A DNA stretch of 64,000 nucleotides, from positions 121,345-185,344 of the forward strand of contig NZ_BKDJ01000007.1 in assembly GCF_008580665.1 (NCBI RefSeq). The letters are read 5' to 3'. Below are positions 36,656 through 45,946 of the stretch, piece by piece. The stretch's first letter is position 1. Every line of letters begins with the position of its first letter. The translations under genes and the position numbers were made by a program. The stretch comes from Zafaria cholistanensis (GTDB lineage Bacteria; Actinomycetota; Actinomycetes; Actinomycetales; Micrococcaceae). The notes under the pieces are model-generated. The model was not told where the DNA came from. It was given only the letters and a program-made list of their open reading frames with translations, and searched no databases.

Positions 36656-37323
36656 GCACCACCTACACCTCCACCCACACTTCCACCGACGCGCCGCTGG
36701 GCAAGGACGAGCTGGCGCAACTGGTCGCCGCGGACATCACCCGGGGCTCCTTCGTGAACCTGGGCATCGGCCAGCCGACGCTGGTCTCCAACTACCTCAG
36801 CCCGGACCAGGACGTCACCCTGCACACCGAGAACGGCATGTTGGGCATGGGCCCGCAGGCCACCGGGGAGCAGGTCGACGAGGACCTGATCAACGCCGGC
36901 AAGATCCCGGTCACCGAGCTGCCGGGGGCCTCCTACTTCCACCACGCGGACTCCTTCGCGATGATGCGCGGCGGCCACCTGGACGTGTGCGTGCTCGGCG
37001 CGTTCCAGGTCTCGCAGTCCGGGGACCTCGCCAACTGGCACACCGGTGCCCCCGGTGCCATCCCGGCCGTGGGCGGGGCGATGGACCTGGCCATCGGAGC
37101 CAAGGAGACCTGGGTGATGATGGGCCTGTTCACCAAGCAGGGCGAGTCCAAGCTGGTCGAGGCGCTCACCTACCCGGTCACCGGCCTGGGCTGCGTCTCC
37201 CGCGTGTACACCGAGTCCGCGGTGTTCCTGATCCGTCCCGAGGGGGTCACCGTCCGCTCCACGCACGGCATCACCTTCGAAGAGCTTGCCGGACGCCTCC
37301 CGGTGGAGCTCACGCGCGCCTAG
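36652..37323 (+). CDS. pcaJ: 3-oxoadipate CoA-transferase subunit B
   Basis: This 223-residue beta subunit has a catalytic Glu in HTENGMLGMGP and the segment SFAMMRGGHLDVCVLGAFQVS. It has a Thr/Ser-rich N-terminus of about 12 residues. It is translationally coupled to pcaI. The upper pathway (protocatechuate 3,4-dioxygenase and its partners) is not in the window. Confidence 0.88.
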   Translation: MSTTYTSTHTSTDAPLGKDELAQLVAADITRGSFVNLGIGQPTLVSNYLSPDQDVTLHTENGMLGMGPQATGEQVDEDLINAGKIPVTELPGASYFHHADSFAMMRGGHLDVCVLGAFQVSQSGDLANWHTGAPGAIPAVGGAMDLAIGAKETWVMMGLFTKQGESKLVEALTYPVTGLGCVSRVYTESAVFLIRPEGVTVRSTHGITFEELAGRLPVELTRA

Positions 37324-37328
37324 CCGCC

Positions 37329-37358
37329 GCCGTGCCCGCCGGATCCGGCGGGCACGGC
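37329..37358. terminator. 30-bp perfect palindrome after pcaJ
   Basis: The arms at 37329-37343 and 37344-37358 are exact complements with no loop bases, centred on GGATCC. It begins six bases after the pcaJ stop and probably ends the pcaFIJ transcript before the regulator gene. Confidence 0.6.
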
Positions 37359-37439
37359 CGCTAGGATGGTCCGGTTGCCCGGCACCCGTGCCCGGCCCCG
37401 TCCCGTCCGGCCCCGCGTGGCCACCCGCGAAAGGAACCC

Positions 37440-38276
37440 ATGGTGTACGACGCCGGAGACCCCGACGGCGCGGAGGAGTCTTCCGCGGGCGGTCCGCCGG
37501 GCACGCAGTATGTGCAGTCCCTGGCGCGCGGGCTGGATGTGATCCGCGCGTTCGACGCCGAACACCCCGCCATGACCCTCACCGACGTCGCCCGCCGCAC
37601 CGGCCTCTCCCGCGCCACGGCCCGCCGTTTCCTGCACACCCTGGCCGACCTCGGCTATGTGCGCTTCGACGGCAAGCTCTTCGAGCTCACCGCCCAGGTG
37701 CTGCAGCTGGGCTACTCCTACCTGTCCAGCCATACCCTGCCGCAGTTGATCGAACCGGTCCTGGAGGAACTCTCCGCGGAACTGAACGAGTCCTGTTCGG
37801 CCTCCATCCTGGACGGTGCCGACGTCGTCTACATCGCCCGCGTCCACACCCGCCGCATCATGCGCGTGGGGATCGCCGTGGGCACCCGCTTTCCGGCCTA
37901 CGCCACCTCGATGGGGCGGGTGCTGCTGGCCCATCTGGACCCGCAGGAGCTGGACAGGGCACTGGCCGCGCGCCCCCTGGTACCGCTGACCCCCAACACC
38001 ATCGTCTCGGAGGAATCCCTCCGCAGGGAGCTGGCCGCCGTGCGCGAGCGCGGCTGGTGCTTCGTGGACCAGGAACTGGAAACCGGGCTGCGCTCGATCG
38101 CCGTTCCGGTCTTCGGCGCGGACGGAACCGTGCAGGCCGCACTGAACGCCTCCACCAGCACCCCCGCTCCCTCCCCGGGCACGCCGGAGGAGCCGCTGGC
38201 CACGGCCCTGGAGATGCTGCCCAAGCTCAGCGCCGCCGCGGACCGGATCTCCGCCGCCCTGCGCGCCCGCCGCTGA
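37440..38276 (+). CDS. pcaR: IclR-family regulator of the beta-ketoadipate genes
   Basis: The 278-residue IclR protein has QYVQSLARGLDVIRAFDAEHPAMTLTDVA at the start of its winged helix and the effector-domain segment RVHTRRIMRVGIAVGTRFPAYATSMGRVLLA, typical of PcaR/PobR-like activators. It directly follows pcaFIJ. The symbol is inferred from family and position. It is a candidate for binding the palindrome at 34704. GAAAGGA precedes the ATG. Confidence 0.82.
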   Translation: MVYDAGDPDGAEESSAGGPPGTQYVQSLARGLDVIRAFDAEHPAMTLTDVARRTGLSRATARRFLHTLADLGYVRFDGKLFELTAQVLQLGYSYLSSHTLPQLIEPVLEELSAELNESCSASILDGADVVYIARVHTRRIMRVGIAVGTRFPAYATSMGRVLLAHLDPQELDRALAARPLVPLTPNTIVSEESLRRELAAVRERGWCFVDQELETGLRSIAVPVFGADGTVQAALNASTSTPAPSPGTPEEPLATALEMLPKLSAAADRISAALRARR

Positions 38277-38505
38277 GCAGCCGCTGAGCAGGCGTCCTCC
38301 CTGCCCCGCAGGTTTCACAGGAACGGCCGCTTACGGCCGGCGGCCGGCAACCGAGAGGGCAGGGCGGTGCCGGACCCAATGGAGATGGACCCAATGGAGG
38401 TGGACGCAACGCCGGGCGGCTCCGTTGGCGCCGTCCCCGGTCCCTTCCGGGATAGGCTCGGCCCACCGTCAGATCCCGGGACAGCCCGGCGAAAGGTACT
38501 TCCGC

Positions 38506-41088
38506 ATGCGTATTTCCGTCCGTACGGCCGTCGCGGCACTGGCTGCCGCGCTCCTTCTGCCTGCCCTGGCCGTTGCCGCCCCCGTGGCCTCCGCCCCGGT
38601 GGCGGCGGCCTCCACCGCCGGAGACAACACGGCCTACCTGGCGGCGGCGGAGAAGACGCTTGGCGGGGCGGACGCCCCGGCCAGCACGACGGCGGACGGC
38701 GTTTCCTGGCGCTCCTACCGCCACGGCCTGGTCTTCTGGTCGAACACCCGCAAGGCCCTCACCGTCAAGACGAAGATCGCCCGGGCCTGGGCGGACACCG
38801 GATGGGAAAACGGGCCCCTGGGCTATCCGGCGGGGGAGGAGTACAGGAGCGGCAGCGACCTGCGGCAGAAATTCGACGGCGGCATTATCGGCGTGCGTTC
38901 CGACGGCACCGCCTACCGCCTCGACCACGACGCGGTGCCCGCTTCCTTCACCGTCGCCGGAGCAGGATGGGGCCACGGCGTGGGCCTGAGCCAGTACGGG
39001 GCCCGGGCCATGGCGGTCAACGGGTACACGGCCCGGGGGATCATTGAGCACTACTACACCGGAGCGGAAGTCTCCGCCTGGTCCGCCTACGCCGCCAGCG
39101 ACATCCGCGTCCAGCTGCTCCAGTCCGCCACCGCCTCGGCCACCGTCTCCGGGGGATCGCTCCGCCTGAGCGACGGCGCCCGGACCGTGACCGCCTCCGC
39201 CGGGGCCAAGGTCTCCTTCTCCGTCTCCGGGGGCAAGGCCCGGTATACGGTCACGAAGGTCACCTCAGCCACGGGAGGGCTCCAGGACGAGGTCAAGGAC
39301 GGAACACTGACCGCCACCGCCGCCGGCGCGGTCGGCCTCACCTGGCAGGGGACCCGCGCCTGGGCCTCCACGGCCAAGGCGGTCGTCTCGGTGCCCAAGG
39401 CCAGCGGGGGCACCGGCACCGTCGGCTACCGCCACGGCCGGCTCGAGGCCAAGGTGGTCGGCGGCATGGTCAACCTGGTCAACATCCTGCGCCTGAATGA
39501 CGAATACCTCTATGGCCTGGCCGAGGTGCCCTCCTCCTGGCCGCTGGAGACCCGCAAGGTCCAGGCGATCGCCGGGCGCACCTACGCGCTGCGCAAGATG
39601 GGAACCGTGCGCTCCTCCTGCGACTGCAACGTGGTGGACGAGGTCGGGGACCAAAAATTCACCGGCTGGAACAAGGAATCCGAGGGAACCAACGCCTACT
39701 ACGGCAACCGCTGGAAGGAGGCGGTGGACGCCACCGTGACCCGCAACGCCGCCGGCACCCCCACGAAGGCCCAGGTTGTCACCTACAAGGGAGCGCTGGC
39801 CCAGACCTACTACTCCTCCTCCAACGGCGGCCACTCGCGTTCCTCCGCCGACGTGTGGGGAGGATCCGTGCCCTACCTGGTTGGCAAGGCCGACAAGTGG
39901 TCCCTGCACGCGGACGCGGGCAACCCGAACGCCTCCTGGAGCACCTCCATCACTCAGGCCCAGGCCGCCAAAGTGTTCGGCCTCGACGACGTCGCCAGGA
40001 TTACCTACGCCCAAAACCCCGACACCACCATCAAGACGGCGACGGCCACTTCCTCGAACGGGACCACCTCGACTGTCAGCGGCACCGCGTTCCGCTTCAC
40101 GGCGGTCTGGGCGGGAGGGAATTACCCCAAGTCTCCGTGGATCAAGAAGGTCACGGCCAGCAGCGCCCCCGCGGTAAGCCAAGGCATCTCGGCCCGCTCC
40201 CACTGCTCCGTCACTGTCGCGGCGGGCCGGAGCATCCAGGATGCGGTCAACAGGCAGCCGCAGGGAGCGGTGGTCTGCCTGGGCAGCGGCCGCTTCAACA
40301 CCGGCAACGTGGTGCTCAAGGCCCGGCAGACCCTGGTCGGCGCCGGTTCCTCCGCCACGCACCTGGACGGCAGCGTGTCCGTGACGACCACCAAGTCCGG
40401 CAGGCTGTACAGGATCAAGAGCACGTGGGTGCCGACCTCCGACTCCGGCTCCGCGGCCTGCAAGTCCGGCTACAAGTGCAACACCGCGCAGATGCTCTTC
40501 CGCAACGGGGCCCACCTGGTGCCGGTCTCCTCCAAATCGAAGGTCCAGTCCGGCACGTACTGGGTGGACCACAAGTACCGCACTGTCTGGACGGGGCAGG
40601 CTTCCAGTTCCAAGGTCTCCTACGCCCTCGGGGCCCGCAGCTACGCCGTCAAGGCCGGCACATGGTCCCGGGTGGGCCGGCTGAACGTGGTGGCCTACGC
40701 GAACGGCACGGACACCGGGGCGCTCATCCTCTCCGGAGCCCACAGCCAGGTCTTCAGCGCCCGCGTGGCGGTCAACCACGGGGCCGGCATCCGCATCACC
40801 GGTGCCTCCGCCTCGGTCACCGGCACCACCGTCAAGCTCAACGGCCAGGCCGGCATCGCGGTGGCCCGGACCCGGGACGTGGTGGTCTCCACGTCCATCC
40901 TGACCTCCAACGGTTGGGCCGGATACGCCCCCGGCCGCTACACCGGAGGCCTCGCGGCCTACCGGGCCACGGTCACGCTGAGCGGCTCCACGCTCAGCCA
41001 CAACACCGGCGCGGGCAGCAGCGGGATCCGCTCCACCGGGTCCTCGACGGTTACGAAGTCCTCCGTCACCACCCGGGGCAACAAGTAG
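38506..41088 (+). CDS. Secreted SpoIID/LytB-domain protein with LGFP-like repeat and beta-helix
   Basis: This 860-residue exported protein starts with a Sec signal peptide (cleavage probably after AVAAPVASA). An LGFP-like wall-binding unit (GWENGPLGYPAGEEY) follows, then a SpoIID domain from about 150 to 560: GAGWGHGVGLSQYGARAMA and LYGLAEVPSSWPLETRKVQAIAGRTYAL, including the conserved Glu. The C-terminal 280 residues (CSVTVAAGRSIQDAVNRQPQGAVVC onward) look like a right-handed parallel beta-helix. SpoIID proteins cleave or stimulate cleavage of peptidoglycan glycan strands, so a cell-wall role is likely. ATG 38506 is chosen as the first Met giving a signal peptide. Confidence 0.85.
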   Translation: MRISVRTAVAALAAALLLPALAVAAPVASAPVAAASTAGDNTAYLAAAEKTLGGADAPASTTADGVSWRSYRHGLVFWSNTRKALTVKTKIARAWADTGWENGPLGYPAGEEYRSGSDLRQKFDGGIIGVRSDGTAYRLDHDAVPASFTVAGAGWGHGVGLSQYGARAMAVNGYTARGIIEHYYTGAEVSAWSAYAASDIRVQLLQSATASATVSGGSLRLSDGARTVTASAGAKVSFSVSGGKARYTVTKVTSATGGLQDEVKDGTLTATAAGAVGLTWQGTRAWASTAKAVVSVPKASGGTGTVGYRHGRLEAKVVGGMVNLVNILRLNDEYLYGLAEVPSSWPLETRKVQAIAGRTYALRKMGTVRSSCDCNVVDEVGDQKFTGWNKESEGTNAYYGNRWKEAVDATVTRNAAGTPTKAQVVTYKGALAQTYYSSSNGGHSRSSADVWGGSVPYLVGKADKWSLHADAGNPNASWSTSITQAQAAKVFGLDDVARITYAQNPDTTIKTATATSSNGTTSTVSGTAFRFTAVWAGGNYPKSPWIKKVTASSAPAVSQGISARSHCSVTVAAGRSIQDAVNRQPQGAVVCLGSGRFNTGNVVLKARQTLVGAGSSATHLDGSVSVTTTKSGRLYRIKSTWVPTSDSGSAACKSGYKCNTAQMLFRNGAHLVPVSSKSKVQSGTYWVDHKYRTVWTGQASSSKVSYALGARSYAVKAGTWSRVGRLNVVAYANGTDTGALILSGAHSQVFSARVAVNHGAGIRITGASASVTGTTVKLNGQAGIAVARTRDVVVSTSILTSNGWAGYAPGRYTGGLAAYRATVTLSGSTLSHNTGAGSSGIRSTGSSTVTKSSVTTRGNK

Positions 41089-41125
41089 TCGCACCCTCCA
41101 TGGCGGGCACGGCGGCCACGCCGGG

Positions 41126-42040
41126 CTAGCGCGTCCGGCCGCCCTCCAGGATCCCGGCGAGGCGTTCAAGCAGCAGGTCCACCTGCGGGTTCGGCGCACC
41201 CTCGGGCCGCAGGGCAAGGATCCCGCGCACCGGGCGGATTTCGGGCACGTTCACGATGACGGCCTCCGGAGGCGGCTGCCGCAGGGCCAGGTCGGGGATC
41301 AGTGCCGCGCCCAGCCCGGCCCGGACCAGCCCCAGCGAGGCGTTGAAGTCGTCGCAGTAGGCGGCCACGTGCGGATGCATCCCGCAGGAGGCGAAGAGGC
41401 GGGCAATTACGGTGGCGTCCGGCGAGCCGGGGTGGTGCATGATCCAGGGCATGCCGGCCAGTTGTTCGGCGCTGACTTCCGAGCCGTCGGCCAGGCCCCA
41501 GGTCCGCGGCAGGACCACCCGGAACGGGTCCTCCCCCAGCCAGCGGCGCTCCAGGTGCCCGGGCCAGGCCAGGCCCGCGGCGCCGACCTGGAACACGACC
41601 GCCAGGTCCAGTTCGCCCCCGGCCCGCAGCCCCGGCACCGTTTGGGAAGGTTCGCCCACGCTCAGCCGCAGGGACAGGCCCAACTGGTCCCATCCGGGGG
41701 AGGCGAACAGCCGGGGCAGGGCGAAGGCCGCCAGGGAAGGGAAGACCCCCAGCCTGACCTCGTGCACCGGGCGGCCGGCGGGGCCGGCGGCGGTCGCGGC
41801 GAGCAGGGCGTCGAGGTCGGTCAGGACCCGGCGCGCATGGCGGACCATGGTGGTGGCGGCTTCGGTGGGGACGATGCTGCGCGCGGAGCGGGTGAACAGC
41901 ACGGCCCCGGTGTCCCGTTCCAGTGCGGCCATCTGCTGGGACACCGCGGAGGCGGTGTAGCCCAACCGCGCTGCGGCCGCGGCGAAGGAACCCTGCCGCA
42001 TAACCTCCAACAGCGTGCGCAGGTGCACGGGGTTGACCAT
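41126..42040 (-). CDS. LysR-family transcriptional regulator
   Basis: The 304-residue protein has an N-terminal HTH (FAAAAARLGYTASAVSQQMAALE) and a LysR substrate-binding domain. It is divergent from the sodium/proton antiporter gene with a 163-base gap, but LysR genes often stand alone and no target is evident. No LysR T-N11-A box was assigned. Confidence 0.87.
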   Translation of the reverse strand: MVNPVHLRTLLEVMRQGSFAAAAARLGYTASAVSQQMAALERDTGAVLFTRSARSIVPTEAATTMVRHARRVLTDLDALLAATAAGPAGRPVHEVRLGVFPSLAAFALPRLFASPGWDQLGLSLRLSVGEPSQTVPGLRAGGELDLAVVFQVGAAGLAWPGHLERRWLGEDPFRVVLPRTWGLADGSEVSAEQLAGMPWIMHHPGSPDATVIARLFASCGMHPHVAAYCDDFNASLGLVRAGLGAALIPDLALRQPPPEAVIVNVPEIRPVRGILALRPEGAPNPQVDLLLERLAGILEGGRTR

Positions 42041-42203
42041 CGCCGCTCCTGTCCGGTGCCCTCCGCGGCGTGATGCCGCCGGGCCAGCTTAGCCTCCCCG
42101 GCCGGCCGGGTCCCCGGCCCCGCAGGGTTCCGCGCCGCCCCTGTTACGGAGGCGGCGTCCATGGTTGGCTTAGCGGGAGCATGCCGACTCCCGAAGGACC
42201 ACC

Positions 42204-43508
42204 GTGTTCGAAGTCCCCAGCATAGTTTTCGCCGCAGCCGGCGCGGCCGTCTTCGCGGCGGCAGTGCTGCCCCGCCTGCTGAGCCGTGCGCCGGTGTCGA
42301 TGCCCATGGTCTTCCTGGGCGCCGGGGCGCTGGTCTTCGCCCTCCTGGGGAACCTCCCCGATCCGAACCCCGTCCGGTACGGGGAATTTACGACGCACCT
42401 TACCGAGGTGTGCGTCATCATCTCGCTCATGGGCGCAGGGCTTGCCCTGGACCGGCCCCTCGGGTGGCGGGGCTGGGCGACGACGTGGCGGATGCTCGCC
42501 GTGGCCATGCCGCTGTGCATCGCCATGCTGGCGCTGCTGGGATTGTGGGTGCTGGGCCTGGGCGTGGCCGCGGCCCTGCTGGTCGGGGCGGCCCTGGCCC
42601 CCACAGACCCCGTGCTGGCGTCCGAGGTGCAGGTGGGGGAGCCTGCGGACGAGGAAGAGGGAACGGACCGGGAGGACGAGATCCGGTTTGGCCTCACTTC
42701 CGAGGCCGGCCTGAACGACGGATTCGCCTTTCCGTTCGTCTACCTTGCCATCTCCATCAGCCTGGTCGGGGTCTCCCCGGCGGCCTGGTTCCCTGAATGG
42801 TTCGCCGTGGATGTCCTCTGGAGGATCGGCGCCGGCGTGCTCACCGGGCTGGGCACCGGCCGGCTGCTGGCCGTGGTGTTCTTCTCCCGCCGCCTCAAGG
42901 GGATCCGGCTGGCCGAGCACTCTGAGGGTTTCGTGGCCCTCGCCGCGACGTTCCTGGCCTACGGGGTCACGGAAATGATCGAGGGCTACGGCTTCGTGGC
43001 GGTGTTCGTCTGCGCGCTGGCCATCCGCGCGGCGGAACGCACCCACGGCTACCACCGGGTTCTGCACAGCTACGTCGAGCAGCTGGAGCGGCTGATGACC
43101 GTCGTCATCCTGGTGCTGCTGGGCGGGGCCATCTCCCGCGGCCTGCTGCAGGGCATCGGGTGGGGCGAGGTGGCGGTCGCACTGGCCTTTCTCCTGGTGG
43201 TCCGGCCCCTCGCCGGCTGGATCGCCCTGGCACGCGGCAGGACCGGGCCCCGGGAGCGGGTCGCCATCGCCTTCTTCGGTATCCGCGGCATCGGCTCGCT
43301 CTACTACCTCGCCTACGCGTTGGGGAAAGGCTCCTTTGGGGAGCAGACCGACGAACTGTGGGCCCTGGTGGGCCTGGTCGTGGCCATGTCCATCGTGCTG
43401 CACGGGGCCACCACCGGACCGGTCATGGACCACCTGGACACGCAGCGGCGCCGGATCGCGGAAAAGAGGTTTGGCGACGGGGACCAGGCGCCCAAGACCC
43501 CGGTTTAG
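42204..43508 (+). CDS. Cation/proton antiporter (CPA1, NhaP type)
   Basis: This 434-residue membrane protein has about 12 hydrophobic segments. The ion-binding region APTDPVLASEVQVG and the downstream SEAGLNDGFAFPFVY (Asn-Asp pair) identify the CPA1 sodium/proton exchanger family. FFGIRGIGSLYYLAYAL is another conserved block. It exchanges Na+ or K+ for protons at the cell membrane. The start is GTG 42204 with AAGGA upstream. Confidence 0.87.
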   Translation: MFEVPSIVFAAAGAAVFAAAVLPRLLSRAPVSMPMVFLGAGALVFALLGNLPDPNPVRYGEFTTHLTEVCVIISLMGAGLALDRPLGWRGWATTWRMLAVAMPLCIAMLALLGLWVLGLGVAAALLVGAALAPTDPVLASEVQVGEPADEEEGTDREDEIRFGLTSEAGLNDGFAFPFVYLAISISLVGVSPAAWFPEWFAVDVLWRIGAGVLTGLGTGRLLAVVFFSRRLKGIRLAEHSEGFVALAATFLAYGVTEMIEGYGFVAVFVCALAIRAAERTHGYHRVLHSYVEQLERLMTVVILVLLGGAISRGLLQGIGWGEVAVALAFLLVVRPLAGWIALARGRTGPRERVAIAFFGIRGIGSLYYLAYALGKGSFGEQTDELWALVGLVVAMSIVLHGATTGPVMDHLDTQRRRIAEKRFGDGDQAPKTPV

Positions 43509-43522
43509 GGCGGCCAGGCCAA

Positions 43523-43564
43523 GTGCCTGTCGGGGCCGGGGACAGCCCCGGCCCCGACAGGCAC
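43523..43564. terminator. Perfect 19-bp hairpin between convergent genes
   Basis: The arms at 43523-43541 and 43546-43564 are exact inverted complements with loop ACAG. It lies between the convergent antiporter and acidic-protein genes and can serve both. Confidence 0.7.
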
Positions 43565-43572
43565 GGGGCCGG

Positions 43573-43842
43573 CTACTCGCCGATTTCCTCGGGGCTCATG
43601 GGAGGCTCGTCGTCGGTAGCGTCCCAGGGCTCGGGAACCTCTTCGTCGTCCAGTTCCTCGGGGGTTGAGAGGTCGTCGTCGAGGAGGTACTTGTGCTTGT
43701 GCAGCGGATCGATCTCATCCATCGTCTCCGGCGAGTCCGAGGATCCAACCGGCGGAAGCCCGTCCCGGCCGTCGTCGGGTTCCCCATCCAGGTCGTCGGC
43801 CGGCTCCTCGTCGAAGACGGTCTCGTCGTAGTAGTCGCTCAT
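43573..43842 (-). CDS. Small highly acidic protein of unknown function
   Basis: This 89-residue protein is very rich in Asp and Glu, with almost no basic residues except HKHKYLL near the middle. It contains no recognised domain and is probably disordered. AAGGAGGAG lies at good spacing before the ATG, and the coding strand is supported by codon bias, so it is likely a real gene. Small acidic proteins like this are common in Micrococcaceae; function is unknown. Confidence 0.65.
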   Translation of the reverse strand: MSDYYDETVFDEEPADDLDGEPDDGRDGLPPVGSSDSPETMDEIDPLHKHKYLLDDDLSTPEELDDEEVPEPWDATDDEPPMSPEEIGE

Positions 43843-43978
43843 CCAGACTCCTCCTTGATGTGCCGGCGGTGCCGCCGGGGATGGTCACGGGCACGGGGCA
43901 GCGCCCAACCCCGGGCGGGCCAGGGACGCCGCTTCCGTGGTTGCCACCCCTAGCCTATGGCCGCCCGGGCATCGGCGA

Positions 43979-44020
43979 AAGGACCCCTTTCCGGCGGCGG
44001 TGCCGCGGAAAGGGATCCTT
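43979..44020. terminator. Imperfect hairpin after the reverse-strand LLM gene
   Basis: The 15-base arms AAGGACCCCTTTCCG (43979-43993) and CGGAAAGGGATCCTT (44006-44020) pair with one mismatch. It lies about 55 bases beyond the stop of the reverse-strand flavin oxygenase gene. Confidence 0.5.
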
Positions 44021-44074
44021 CGGGTGGGATCCGCCTCGGGTACGCGGGTGTGGAGGCCCGCGGGGTTCGCCCGC

Positions 44075-45076
44075 CTACCGGACGGCGCCTGCGAGGCCCA
44101 GGGCGTGCGCGGTCAGTTCGATCGAGTGCAGCCGCTCCTGGGCCTCGGGGAGGGCATGCATGGTGATCAGTTCGTCGGCGCCGGCGTGTGCAACGAACCC
44201 CTCGAGGTAATCGCGCACTGCGTCGGGCGAGCCGACTGCCGTGTAGGTGAGCATGCGCAGCACCTGCTCGGCGGAGCCCGAATCGATGATGGCATCGACC
44301 TCGTCGTCGGTGAACTCGCGGGTCTGCCCGCGCAGCACGAACCGGCGCACCCGCTCGCGGCGCACGCGCTCCATGCCGGAATGGGCCTCCGCATTGCTGT
44401 CTGCCGCCACCACGCCGACACCGGCCAATACGTAGGGTTCGGCCAACTGCTCCGAGGGGCGGAATTCCCTGCGGTAGAGGGCGACCGCCTGCTGCAGCGC
44501 CTCCGGGGCGAAGTGGGAAGCGAACGCATAGGGCAGGCCCAACTGGGCGGCCAGGCGTGCCCCGAACAGGCTTGAGCCGAGCATGTACAGGGGAACGCCG
44601 GTGCCCTTGCCCGGGTAGGCGTCCACGCCGGGGATGCGGCTCTCCCCGGCGAGGAAGGCCTGCAGCTCCAGCACGTCGTGCGGGAACGCATCCGCTGCCG
44701 CCGGGTCGCGGCGCAGCGCCCGGAACGTGGCCATGTCGCTGCCCGGGGCCCGTCCCAGCCCAAGGTCGATGCGGCCCGGGAAGAGGGTCTCCAAGGTGCC
44801 GAACTGTTCGGCGATCACCAGCGGGGAGTGGTTGGGCAGCATGATGCCTCCGGCCCCCAACCGGATGGTGGAGGTGTGGTTGGCCACGTGGGCGATCAGC
44901 ACCGCGGTGGCGCTGGAGGCGATGCCGGGCATGTTGTGGTGTTCGGCGTACCAGACGCGGCGGTACCCGGCAGCCTCGGCGGCCTGTGCCAGGGCGACGC
45001 TTTCGGAAAAGGTTTGGGCGGCGCTGCCGCCGTAGGGGATCGGGGCAAGGTCGAGTATCGACAAAGGAAGGCTCAC
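44075..45076 (-). CDS. Luciferase-like monooxygenase (MsnO8/alkanal-type LLM protein)
   Basis: The 333-residue protein begins [13 protein letters not shown], the typical start of the LLM oxidoreductase MsnO8 group, with [12 protein letters not shown] and [14 protein letters not shown] following. GTG 45076 is preferred, with GGGAGGGG upstream; the open frame continues 45 residues further with low-complexity Pro/Gly sequence. The substrate is unknown. It is unrelated in position to the 9848 monooxygenase and has no reductase gene nearby. Confidence 0.83.
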   Translation of the reverse strand: MSLPLSILDLAPIPYGGSAAQTFSESVALAQAAEAAGYRRVWYAEHHNMPGIASSATAVLIAHVANHTSTIRLGAGGIMLPNHSPLVIAEQFGTLETLFPGRIDLGLGRAPGSDMATFRALRRDPAAADAFPHDVLELQAFLAGESRIPGVDAYPGKGTGVPLYMLGSSLFGARLAAQLGLPYAFASHFAPEALQQAVALYRREFRPSEQLAEPYVLAGVGVVAADSNAEAHSGMERVRRERVRRFVLRGQTREFTDDEVDAIIDSGSAEQVLRMLTYTAVGSPDAVRDYLEGFVAHAGADELITMHALPEAQERLHSIELTAHALGLAGAVR

Positions 45077-45227
45077 ACCCCTCCCAACCCGGACGCCGGA
45101 CGGATCATTCCCCGGCCCGTTCCCCGGCGGTGCCGCAACGGGCCCCGGAAACCCGGGCAACGGGTCCCCGGGAGGGTGCGCATGGAAGGCTCCACGCTCC
45201 CTTGCACGCAAAAAACCCCTGCACGCA

Positions 45228-45269
45228 AAAGAACGGCGGCAACACCCGTGGGTGTTGCCGCCGTTCTTT
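45228..45269 (-). terminator. Rho-independent terminator of cspA
   Basis: Twenty-base arms at 45228-45247 and 45250-45269 pair perfectly. On the reverse strand the stem is followed by a short T-rich stretch. It begins 24 bases after the cspA stop. Confidence 0.8.
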
Positions 45270-45292
45270 AGGAACTGGTGGTTCCGCGCTGG

Positions 45293-45496
45293 TTACAGCG
45301 GGCGGATGTCCGTGGCCTGCAGGCCCTTCTGGCCCTGGGAGACCTCGAACTCGACGCGCTGGCCCTCTTCGAGAGCGCGGAAGCCCTTGGACTGGATCGC
45401 GGAGTAGTGCGCGAAAACGTCATCGGAGTTGTCGTCCGGAGCAATGAAGCCGAAGCCCTTTTCGGCGTTGAACCACTTAACGGTACCGGTTGCCAT
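45293..45496 (-). CDS. cspA: Cold-shock protein
   Basis: The 67-residue protein is a single cold-shock domain with RNP1 KGFGFI and RNP2 DVFAHYSAI (the common form is VFVHFSAI). It binds single-stranded RNA and DNA as a chaperone. The start ATG 45496 has AAAGGA upstream; the open frame extends into the leader without a ribosome site. The gap upstream fits the long leader typical of csp genes. Confidence 0.95.
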   Translation of the reverse strand: MATGTVKWFNAEKGFGFIAPDDNSDDVFAHYSAIQSKGFRALEEGQRVEFEVSQGQKGLQATDIRPL

Positions 45497-45946
45497 GATG
45501 TGTGTCCTTTCGAGACTGTCCTGGATGGACGTAGGGGAGTGGCCGCCGGAATGGGCAACCACATGCAGCTACGTGATTCACCGCTGGTCAAAAAGGAACA
45601 CGCCCCGGGAGCCCGGGACTTGGTACCGAATTACTGCGAGAAAACAACGACTACAGCCACTAACACTACGGCACTCCGGGACCGGTTACTACCCCACCGG
45701 CGGTGAAAGTTCGGAAGTTTGCCTAACTGTGTCCGGAACTTCACCTTGCATGCCGGGTGGGGGCGGCCCGCAGGACGGCCCACGGGCCCGGGTTGATGCG
45801 GCGCGGGCGGGCACCGCGCAGGAGCGGATGTACCTGATGCAGGGCCTCCGTTCGGTCACCCGCATCGTCTCGGTGCCTTAAGCATCGGACGGATGTGACC
45901 TTGCTCCCGCCCCGCGGGCAGCCGGTGTGGGGAGCCTGGGGAGTAT
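45497..45946. other. Gene-free stretch with the cspA leader
   Basis: This 450-base gap holds the presumed cspA 5' leader on the reverse strand (about 45497-45650, relatively AT-rich near 45590-45670). The rest has no reading frame with a ribosome site and no clear repeat. Confidence 0.6.

Noticed and set aside
45278..45706. Forward frame across cspA
   Set aside because: It is antisense to the clear cold-shock domain and its terminator, with no ribosome site.
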